Positions 1-6,177 of a stretch of DNA of 64,000 nucleotides are shown one piece after another. The notes beneath the pieces are model-generated. The model was given only the letters and a program-made list of their open reading frames with translations. It had not been told where the DNA came from and ran no database searches. The stretch spans positions 1-64,000 of the forward strand of contig NZ_CANMMT010000015.1 of assembly GCF_947499065.1 (NCBI RefSeq). The letters are read 5' to 3'. This stretch comes from an uncultured Tenacibaculum sp. Its GTDB lineage: Bacteria > Bacteroidota > Bacteroidia > Flavobacteriales > Flavobacteriaceae. Position 1 is the first letter of the stretch, and the number at the start of each line of letters is the position of its first letter. A program made the position numbers and the translations under genes.

Positions 1-2
1 TG

Positions 3-75
3 AGCGAGAGACCGGGTTCGAACCGGCGACATTCAGCTTGGAAGGCTGACGCTCTACCAACTGAGCTACTCTCGC
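3..75 (-). tRNA. tRNA-Gly (anticodon TCC)
   Basis: On the minus strand the sequence folds as a cloverleaf: acceptor GCGAGAG pairs with CTCTCGC, the D-arm holds AGCTCAGTTGGTAGAGC, the anticodon loop is CTTCCAA (anticodon TCC, glycine), and the T-arm contains GGTTCGAACC. The discriminator base is T. CCA is not encoded. The 3' end faces the window edge, so any downstream tRNA of a cluster would lie outside. Confidence 0.95.
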
Positions 76-202
76 ATAGGTAAAGACTTTTAACAATTTC
101 TTGTTGTTCTTTAACTTTTAATAACAATTAAATTACTCGTTGTTAAAAGCGGTTGCAAATATAGTATAGTTTCTATTATTTACAATGAAAAAAAAGAAAA
201 AA

Positions 203-649
203 TTAATAGAATTTTTGATCGTCTCTCATAACTTTCAGAAAATGAAAGCCATAGATTTCAAAACCTTCGTTATAGTAAAATTTATGAGACTTTCTATTAC
301 CAGTGTAGGTATTTAATTCCATAACTTCACAACCTTTAGATTTTGTATATTCATAAATCCAGTTAAAAAATTGTTTGCCAATATTTTTTCCTCGGTAGGT
401 TTCATCAATAATTACATGATCAGGTTCAACACTTTTACCAGAGTAATGTCTTAAACTGTACCAAAGTCCAGAAATCCCAATCAATTTATCTTCATCAAAA
501 ACACCAACACATTCATAGGTGTCGTATTTTATCATTTCTGAAACACGTTTTTCTAAAATATCATGTGGAGTAGTTGTATTTACCTTTTTTAGAAGTGGAA
601 GAATAGATAAAATGTTTTTTTTATCTATAGCTTTAAAGCTTAAATTCAT
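203..649 (-). CDS. GNAT-family N-acetyltransferase
   Basis: 148-residue single-domain GNAT protein. The acetyl-CoA-binding motif A reads RGKNIGKQFF (about residues 87-96, matching the R/Q-x-x-G-x-G/A consensus), preceded by the beta-4 strand VIIDETY. The C-terminal strand region with FYYNEGFEIYGF is typical of the family's final helix-strand unit. It would transfer an acetyl group from acetyl-CoA to an amine; the substrate cannot be told from sequence. It has no signal peptide, so it should be cytoplasmic. It stands alone between tRNA-Gly and a 1-kb gene-poor stretch. Confidence 0.85.
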   Translation of the reverse strand: MNLSFKAIDKKNILSILPLLKKVNTTTPHDILEKRVSEMIKYDTYECVGVFDEDKLIGISGLWYSLRHYSGKSVEPDHVIIDETYRGKNIGKQFFNWIYEYTKSKGCEVMELNTYTGNRKSHKFYYNEGFEIYGFHFLKVMRDDQKFY

Positions 650-704
650 ATGTAGTTAATTTTTGTAAATATAAAAAAAGGCTTGCATAAAAGGTGTTAA
701 AAAA

Positions 705-740
705 AGAAAAGAGGTTATCACCTCCAGACACCTCTTTTCT
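705..740 (-). terminator. Rho-independent terminator-like hairpin
   Basis: An 11-bp perfect stem (705-715 with 730-740) with a 14-nt loop; on the minus strand it is followed by a run of T residues (704 downward). It could end a minus-strand transcript coming from the small gene near 1.4 kb, although the distance is almost 600 bp. Confidence 0.6.
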
Positions 741-1716
741 AAGATAACATTAAATTCTTGATAAAGTAATTTGTTATAACATTATTAATTTCATTGTATT
801 AAACAGGTAAGTTTTAATTAACCCTAAAAAAAATATGTAAACAGCTTTTTTGGGTAAATTAATAAAAGAATTAAAAGAAAACCGTGGCTAATTTTAGTTT
901 TTTTAGTCAAGTTTTGGAAATCAAATCCTTCTTAAGTCTAGGACTGAATTAGTTATAATACAGTTTTTAATTGGTTTGAAGGTTTGCTGTGTTATACAAG
1001 AAATTACAAAAAAATATGAATGAAAAGGAAACTGACTAGTTGTTTTATAAAATAATTTATAGAAATAAGTCTTTTTGTAGTGCATATATACTTAAAATGT
1101 AGCTAGAAATTAATTGCTACATGCACTAGGATAATAAGAAAGATAGTTCTTGTTATTTATTTAATAAAAAGTTTAGGATAATAAGGGTGAATCCAAAAGT
1201 AAACTTAAGTAAGTATAAGAATAATTTAATGATAAAAACCATAGCGTAAAATATTTACAGCAAAGTTAACTATAAAGTTATTGAGATAAAAATTTATAAA
1301 CACTATTATGATATAATTATGAATTAAATGATTTTATAATCTTTAGAATTTTTTATAAGGCTATCATAGTATTCTTTATTTACTGTAATAGGAACTTCCA
1401 AATGAGAAAGTTTAATCTTAAAAAAGTATCCATCTGTTTTTAATAATTCTACGGTTATTGGTGCAGTTTTTTTCATGATATTTATTGTTTATATCATCAA
1501 ATGTACTTGTGAAAAAGAGTAATTAACCTTGATTTTAGATTAGTAGAAAAAAGGATAAGATGAACGGCAAAAAATAAACGATAAAGCAAAACTATGTTCG
1601 TTGAATTGTAATTATAAATAAAAGGAGTGGATTTATCTATTGGTAAATAACTATTATTAAAAAATAAAATAGTAACTTACTGGTAGCAATTATAAAGGGA
1701 ATATAATAATAAGTAT
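741..1716. other. Gene-poor AT-rich stretch
   Basis: Apart from the 50-residue gene at 1324-1476 I see no convincing coding region here. The rest is AT-rich with frequent stops in all frames. No repeats or structured RNA were recognised. Confidence 0.5.
1324..1476 (-). CDS. Small uncharacterised protein (50 aa)
   Basis: The minus strand has an ATG at 1476 and TAA at 1324, giving a 50-residue peptide beginning MKKTAPITVELLKTDGYFF and ending KNSKDYKII. The composition is balanced, with charged and hydrophobic residues alternating as in a small beta-alpha fold, and lacks the Asn/Lys/Ile monotony of random AT-rich frames. A TACATTTG element (1498-1505, minus) matches the flavobacterial -7 consensus TAnnTTTG about 22 nt upstream of the start, though no TTG -33 element is seen. 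There is no signal peptide and no family I recognise. It is cytoplasmic by inference. Confidence 0.55.
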   Translation of the reverse strand: MKKTAPITVELLKTDGYFFKIKLSHLEVPITVNKEYYDSLIKNSKDYKII

Positions 1717-2619
1717 ATGGGGAAAATAAAACGAAAACTACGAAGAGTGGTATTGTCCTACTTGCTGTTTTTTTTGTGTTTTAATCTTTTAGGACAACGT
1801 AAAGAGGTTGAAATAACAGCTAAAAAAATAACGGACAATATTTATATGCTACAAGGGCAAGGTGGCAATATTGGTTTGTTTGTAGGTAATAAGAGTGTTT
1901 TTATGATTGATGATCAATTTGCACCATTAACCAATAAAATTTTAGCCAAGATTAAAGAAATATCCGATAAACCAATTAAATATTTGGTCAATACGCATTG
2001 GCATGGCGATCATACTGGTGGAAATGAAAACATGAGAAAACTTGATGTTTTAATTTTTTCACAAGAGAATGTTCGAAAAAGAATGAGTACTGATCAAAAG
2101 GTAAGAGGAAGACTAAAAAAGGCTTCACCTAAAGAGGCTTTGCCAGTAATAACTTATACTAACGATATGAATTTTCATATGGATGGTGAAGATGTGCTAG
2201 TTTCGCATGTACATAATGCTCACACAGATGGCGATTCTCATGTTTACTTTTTAAATAGTAATGTTATCCATATGGGGGATACGTATTTTCAAGGAAAATT
2301 TCCCTTTATAGATTTAGATAGTGGAGGAAGTATAAATGGATATATAGCTTCTATAGATAAAGTATTATTAATGTCTAATGACAAAACGGTTATTATACCA
2401 GGACATCGAAGTTTGTCAACTAAAGGAGAGCTTAAGGTGTATAAAGAAATGCTTGTGACTTTAAGAGATAGAGTTCAGAAGAGTATAGATAAAGGGAAAA
2501 CATTAACTGAGGTTTCTAAAGATGAAGATATAACTAAGGAGTATAAGGAAGAATATGGAGGATGGTTTATATCAGCTAAAGAAATGAGAGAAACTATTTA
2601 TAAGAGTTTGAAACAATGA
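1717..2619 (+). CDS. Exported MBL-fold metallo-hydrolase
   Basis: 300-residue metallo-beta-lactamase-fold enzyme with an N-terminal signal peptide (basic KRKLRR then a hydrophobic stretch to about residue 26), so it is probably periplasmic. The di-zinc ligands are complete: HWHGDH (H94, H96, D98, H99), H169 in the NAHTDGDS segment, D188 in GDTYF, and H230 in PGH. The layout resembles subclass B1-like or quinoprotein-relay-type MBL proteins rather than a proven antibiotic hydrolase, because the active-site cysteine of B1 enzymes is an aspartate here. The substrate is unknown. The stop overlaps the next gene by 4 bp, indicating translational coupling to the GNAT protein. Confidence 0.88.
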   Translation: MGKIKRKLRRVVLSYLLFFLCFNLLGQRKEVEITAKKITDNIYMLQGQGGNIGLFVGNKSVFMIDDQFAPLTNKILAKIKEISDKPIKYLVNTHWHGDHTGGNENMRKLDVLIFSQENVRKRMSTDQKVRGRLKKASPKEALPVITYTNDMNFHMDGEDVLVSHVHNAHTDGDSHVYFLNSNVIHMGDTYFQGKFPFIDLDSGGSINGYIASIDKVLLMSNDKTVIIPGHRSLSTKGELKVYKEMLVTLRDRVQKSIDKGKTLTEVSKDEDITKEYKEEYGGWFISAKEMRETIYKSLKQ

Positions 2620-3047
2620 TTGAAGTAAAAAAAATAATAGCAGGAGAAACTTCGAAAATAAGATTAGAGGTTTTACGTAAAGGAATAGATTTACCATATA
2701 AATTTAAGGAAGATTTAGAAGAGGATACATTCCATTTAGGAGTTTTTTATAGAGAGAAGTTGGTAACTATAGCAACGTTTATAAGAAATAATTTAAAAGG
2801 TTTAGAAGGGGAACATTATCAATTAAGAGGAATGGCAACTTTGCCTGAGGTTAGAGGAAAAGGCTTTGGAAAAATAATTATAGAAGCAGCAGTGAAAGTT
2901 TTAAAAACTAGGGGTATAAAATATTTGTGGTGTAATGCTCGTAAAGAAGTAACAATGTTTTATGAAAAATTAAAATTTGTGAAGATAGGAGATGAGTTTA
3001 TGGTAGAAAAAGTAGGGCCGCATTTTAAGATGTATACTAAAGTATAA
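2616..3047 (+). CDS. GNAT-family N-acetyltransferase
   Basis: 143-residue GNAT domain. Motif A is RGMATLPEVRGKGFGKIII (about residues 71-89), containing RGKGFG for the acetyl-CoA pyrophosphate, followed by a C-terminal FYEKLKFVKIGDEF unit typical of the fold. The ATG overlaps the stop of the preceding MBL hydrolase, so the two genes are cotranscribed and probably coupled. The substrate is unknown. Strong terminator-like hairpins follow immediately. Confidence 0.85.
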   Translation: MIEVKKIIAGETSKIRLEVLRKGIDLPYKFKEDLEEDTFHLGVFYREKLVTIATFIRNNLKGLEGEHYQLRGMATLPEVRGKGFGKIIIEAAVKVLKTRGIKYLWCNARKEVTMFYEKLKFVKIGDEFMVEKVGPHFKMYTKV

Positions 3048-3056
3048 AAAACAAAA

Positions 3057-3091
3057 AAACTCAAACCTTTTGAGTTTAAGTACAAAAGGTT
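3057..3091 (+). terminator. Terminator with two mutually exclusive hairpins
   Basis: AAACTCAAA (3057-3065) pairs with TTTGAGTTT (3069-3077). Alternatively AAACCTTTT (3063-3071) pairs with AAAAGGTTT (3083-3091). The two stems share bases 3063-3071. It lies 10 nt after the GNAT stop and probably ends that operon. Confidence 0.6.
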
Positions 3092-3653
3092 TGAATGTTT
3101 TAAAATAAAGCTTGAAAGTTGGCTTTTTGATAAACTGATTATCCTAAAAAGTTGTAATTTTTATTTTACATGTATTGTTTTGCTTTTGGTAAAATAAAGA
3201 GATGTTTAACAGGTTATTTTGATTATTGTTGTCAATATTTTGAACAAATATGTTTTTTGAAATAGAAAAAAATAATTAAATGATTTTTCTTCACAATTTT
3301 TTTAATTCTCTATATGTTTTTTCTTTTTTTATTTGAGGAGTTCATAGAGAGGGGTGAAGTACCTCTCCTTTTAAGTAAGTTGTAAACTAGAGGAAATTAT
3401 CCAATACCTCGAATGGATGTCTTAATATATTAAAATTTGTAGATTTTTTTGTTTTTTAAAAATAATTTTTAAATTAGCTGAGTATTAAGGAATTGCTATC
3501 TGAAAATTTCGCCCTGGAATTGCTGTCTGAAAATACTTCCACTCTCTATTTTACAAAATGAATTAAAAAAATCAAGAATATTTGTTGAATAACAAATAGG
3601 AGGAAGCTGAAAAGCCTCAAATAGAGTAAGTTGTTTTTAATATACAAAATTTT
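3092..3653. other. Intergenic region upstream of the GLPGLI cassette
   Basis: 562 bp with no credible gene. It holds a short GC-richer hairpin (GAGAGG ... CCTCTC, about 3346-3369, followed by CTTTT) and a 27-bp tandem repeat at 3489-3534. The promoter of the cassette must lie here, but I could not single out a clear TAnnTTTG element. Confidence 0.5.
3489..3534. repeat. Two-copy direct repeat, period 27 bp
   Basis: GGAATTGCTATCTGAAAAT at 3489-3507 recurs with one substitution as GGAATTGCTGTCTGAAAAT at 3516-3534. Both lie about 120-165 bp upstream of the first small exported protein gene, so they could be a regulator-binding repeat or a decayed duplication. Confidence 0.6.
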
Positions 3654-4028
3654 ATGAAAAAACTATTTTGCATTGCATTATTTAGTATTGCAATAATGAC
3701 AAATGCTACAGGGAAAAAAGAGATAATAACCAATCCTATAATTGGAAATGAAATCGTAAGAAATAGTTCCGAGAACATCATTATCAACAGTTTTAAAGAA
3801 ATTGAAACTGAAAGTAATAAACGTACTAAAGAAACCTCTATAGATGATATGTTTTTTGGTTGTGGTAGTGAAGGAAATTCTTTATACAATATGTGGAGAA
3901 ATGATGGAATGAGTCATAGAGATGCTAGGGCTTACAGAAGAGTTTTTGTAAGAAAATGTAGAGGAAATGGGCCTAATGGATGGCTAGGTATTACATTTCA
4001 ATTACTACCTTCAGGAGTAACTTTGTAA
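3654..4028 (+). CDS. Small exported two-cysteine protein, copy 1
   Basis: 124-residue protein of unknown family. It has an N-terminal signal peptide (MKKLFC then a hydrophobic stretch to about residue 18), a polar Asn/Glu/Lys-rich linker (20-63), and a compact C-terminal domain with FFGCGS (C70), HRDARAYRR (88-96), KCRGNGPNGW (C102) and a hydrophobic tail. The two mature-region cysteines could form a disulfide in the periplasm or outside. It is the first gene of a cassette; the GLPGLI protein follows after 98 bp. A paralogue lies 1.26 kb downstream, nearly identical from the HRDARAYRR motif onward but different at residues 78-87. No function is known; it looks like a small exported ligand or partner of its neighbour. 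Confidence 0.8.
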   Translation: MKKLFCIALFSIAIMTNATGKKEIITNPIIGNEIVRNSSENIIINSFKEIETESNKRTKETSIDDMFFGCGSEGNSLYNMWRNDGMSHRDARAYRRVFVRKCRGNGPNGWLGITFQLLPSGVTL

Positions 4029-4059
4029 TTTTGATAAGGTTAAGTTGTAGAATGTTAAT

Positions 4060-4109
4060 AAAGAGGTGTTTATGTTAATAAGAAGGGGGTGTGTAATTTC
4101 ATCCTCTTT
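4060..4109 (+). other. Intercistronic hairpin, copy 1
   Basis: AAAGAGG (4060-4066) pairs with CCTCTTT (4103-4109) around a long loop, with a T following. The equivalent position of copy 2 has AAAGAGA/TCTCTTT, a compensatory change. It may be a partial terminator or mRNA stabiliser that keeps the small gene's message above the GLPGLI message. Confidence 0.4.
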
Positions 4110-4126
4110 TATAATTTTAAAAAAAA

Positions 4127-4885
4127 ATGCAAAAAAAAAGAATTTATTTACTTTTCCTGCTATCGTTTATAAATATTAGTTTTTATTCGCAAAAGAAGAA
4201 ACAGTATGCGAAAGCTAAAGTTAGTTATATAGTTAAGACCAAATTAGATAAAAATAAAAAGAGTTATAAATTTTTATCACAAAGGATGCCGGATTTGGTG
4301 AAAAAAAGAGAAACCATTGCTTCAGAGTTAGATTTTTCTTTAATATTTAACGATTCGATTTCTATGTTCTATTTAGAAAAAAAGTTGTTTTCTGATAACG
4401 ATGCAATTGTATTTGCAATTTTAGATGCGGGCTATTTTGGGAGAATTATGCAACGAGATAATGATTATATAACAGAAAATTTACAGGAAGATTTTGGTAG
4501 ATTTTTGGTGTTACGTCCCTATCAAAAATGGGAGTTACATGAAGAAACTAAACAGATAGGAGATTATTTATGTTTTAAAGCTACAACATTTCATACTACC
4601 ACTAACCCCAAAGGTAAGGTGTTTAAACATAATTTTACCGCATGGTACACGCCACAACTTCCTTATAAGTTTGGTCCTTTAGGTTATGGTAGTTTACCTG
4701 GTTTAATTATTGAACTACAAGGGGATAGATTTATATATGGTGTAAAAAGAATAGAATTTTACAAAGGCGGTGAAAAAAGCAAAAGAAATAAAATACCCAG
4801 ATTAAAAAAAATAAAATTAATTACAGAAGAAAAGTTTGAAAAATTGGCGGCTAAAGATGAAGAGCGTTGGAGAAATAAGAGCTGA
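4127..4885 (+). CDS. GLPGLI family protein, copy 1
   Basis: 252 residues with a signal peptide (MQKKRIYLLFLLSFI..., cleavage near residue 21 after SFYSQ). The family-defining motif appears as GSLPGLI at residues 188-194, preceded by AWYTPQLPYKFGPLGYG. The upstream block TENLQEDFGRFLVLRPYQKW (116-134) is also conserved in the paralogue. GLPGLI proteins (TIGR01200) are exported Bacteroidetes proteins, frequently beside outer-membrane barrels; their biochemical role is not established. Residues about 35-112 differ strongly from copy 2 while the remainder is nearly identical, which points to a variable recognition part on a constant scaffold. The last 40 residues are very basic. Confidence 0.88.
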   Translation: MQKKRIYLLFLLSFINISFYSQKKKQYAKAKVSYIVKTKLDKNKKSYKFLSQRMPDLVKKRETIASELDFSLIFNDSISMFYLEKKLFSDNDAIVFAILDAGYFGRIMQRDNDYITENLQEDFGRFLVLRPYQKWELHEETKQIGDYLCFKATTFHTTTNPKGKVFKHNFTAWYTPQLPYKFGPLGYGSLPGLIIELQGDRFIYGVKRIEFYKGGEKSKRNKIPRLKKIKLITEEKFEKLAAKDEERWRNKS

Positions 4886-4911
4886 TAATACTCCTTTCTA
4901 TATTATAGCAA

Positions 4912-5295
4912 ATGTATTTTAAAAAACTATTTTGCATTGCATTATTTAGTATTGTAATTATGACAAATGCTACAGGAAAAAAAGAGATAATAACCAATCT
5001 TACAAATGGAAATGAAATCGTAACAAATAGTTCCGAGAACATTATTATCAACAGTTTTAAAAAAATTGAAACTGAAAGTAATAAACGTATTAAAGAAACC
5101 TCTAAAGATGATTTATTTTTTGGTTGTGGTAGTCAAGGAAATTCTTACTACAATGAATTGATGGCAACTGGAAATTATACTCATAGAGATGCTAGAGCTT
5201 ACCGAAGAGTTTTTGTAAGAGGTTGTAGAGGAAATGGACCTAATGGATGGCTAGGTATTACATTTCAATTACTATCTTCAGGAGTAACTTTGTAA
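4912..5295 (+). CDS. Small exported two-cysteine protein, copy 2
   Basis: 127-residue paralogue of the gene at 3654. The C-terminal domain again has FFGCGS (C72), HRDARAYRR and GCRGNGPNGW (C105). The differing part is residues 79-90 (YYNELMATGNYT against LYNMWRNDGMS in copy 1). Its first nine bases and its upstream region match the start of the outer-membrane barrel gene at 6178, not copy 1, so its N terminus (MYFKKLFC) is a hybrid created at the duplication junction. The signal peptide is retained. It precedes its own GLPGLI gene by 98 bp. Confidence 0.8.
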   Translation: MYFKKLFCIALFSIVIMTNATGKKEIITNLTNGNEIVTNSSENIIINSFKKIETESNKRIKETSKDDLFFGCGSQGNSYYNELMATGNYTHRDARAYRRVFVRGCRGNGPNGWLGITFQLLSSGVTL

Positions 5296-5343
5296 TATTG
5301 ATAAGGTTAAATTGTAAAATGCTGATAAAAATATAGATATAAT

Positions 5344-5378
5344 AAAGAGAGGGAGGGGTACTTAATTTAATTCTCTTT
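5344..5378 (+). other. Intercistronic hairpin, copy 2
   Basis: AAAGAGA (5344-5350) pairs with TCTCTTT (5372-5378), equivalent to the hairpin at 4060-4109. The terminal G-C pair of copy 1 is A-T here, so pairing is preserved by a double change. Confidence 0.4.
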
Positions 5379-5393
5379 TATAATTTAAAGAAA

Positions 5394-6152
5394 ATGCAAA
5401 AAAAAAGAATTTATTTACTTTTCCTACTATCATTCATAAATATTAATTTTTATTCGCAAAACAAAAAACAGTATGCGAAAGCTAAGGTTAGTTATGGCGT
5501 AAAATTACATGTTGATAAAAATCAAGAAATTTATAAGATTCATGAGAAGTACTTTCCAGGTATGGTGACTAAGGGAGAAGCTGTAAGTTCGGAAATTGAT
5601 TTTTCTTTAGTTTTTAATGATTCTACTTCCGTATTTTATTTAGAAAAAAAGTTATTTTCAGATAATAGCGCTGTTAGTTTTGCAATTATTAGTATAGGTT
5701 ATTTTGGGCGTGTTAAACAGTTGCCTAATAATTATATAACAGAGAATTTACAGGAGGATTTTGGTAGGTTTTTGGTGCTACGTCCCTATCAAAAATGGGA
5801 ACTACATGAAGAAACTAAACAGATAGGAAATTATATATGTTTTAAAGCTACAACATTTCATACTACCACTAACCCTAAAGGTAAGGTGTTTAAGAATAAT
5901 TTTACCGCATGGTATACTCCACAACTTCCTTATAAATTTGGTCCTTTAGGTTATGGTAGTTTGCCAGGCTTAATTGTTGAGCTACAAGGAGAGAGTGCTA
6001 CATATGGTATAAAAAAAATAGAGTTTTACAAAGATGGAGAAAAAAGTAAGAAAAACAGAATGCCTAGATTAAGAAAGAAAAAGCTTATTACAGAAAAAGA
6101 GTTTGAAAAGCTAGCTACTAAAGATGAAAAGCGTTGGAGAAATAAGAACTGA
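5394..6152 (+). CDS. GLPGLI family protein, copy 2
   Basis: 252-residue paralogue of the gene at 4127 with the same length, signal peptide and GSLPGLI motif at 188-194. From about residue 113 to the end the two proteins differ at scattered positions only, whereas residues 35-112 have changed heavily (for example VKLHVDKNQEIYKIHEKY against VKTKLDKNKKSYKFLSQR). The pattern suggests relaxed or diversifying selection on the N-terminal half or gene conversion of the C-terminal half. It is followed after 25 bp by the outer-membrane barrel gene, almost certainly in one operon. Confidence 0.88.
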   Translation: MQKKRIYLLFLLSFININFYSQNKKQYAKAKVSYGVKLHVDKNQEIYKIHEKYFPGMVTKGEAVSSEIDFSLVFNDSTSVFYLEKKLFSDNSAVSFAIISIGYFGRVKQLPNNYITENLQEDFGRFLVLRPYQKWELHEETKQIGNYICFKATTFHTTTNPKGKVFKNNFTAWYTPQLPYKFGPLGYGSLPGLIVELQGESATYGIKKIEFYKDGEKSKKNRMPRLRKKKLITEKEFEKLATKDEKRWRNKN

Positions 6153-6177
6153 TAATACTCCTCTCTATATATAGCAA

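Noticed and set aside
1717..2619. A B1 metallo-beta-lactamase resistance gene
   Set aside because: The zinc ligands fit the fold, but the cysteine ligand of B1 enzymes is replaced by Asp, and the gene is coupled to a GNAT gene; only the general fold is supported.
3092..3653. CRISPR-like or insertion-sequence remnant at the two-copy 27-bp repeat
   Set aside because: Only two units, no further periodic copies, no transposase or Cas gene nearby.
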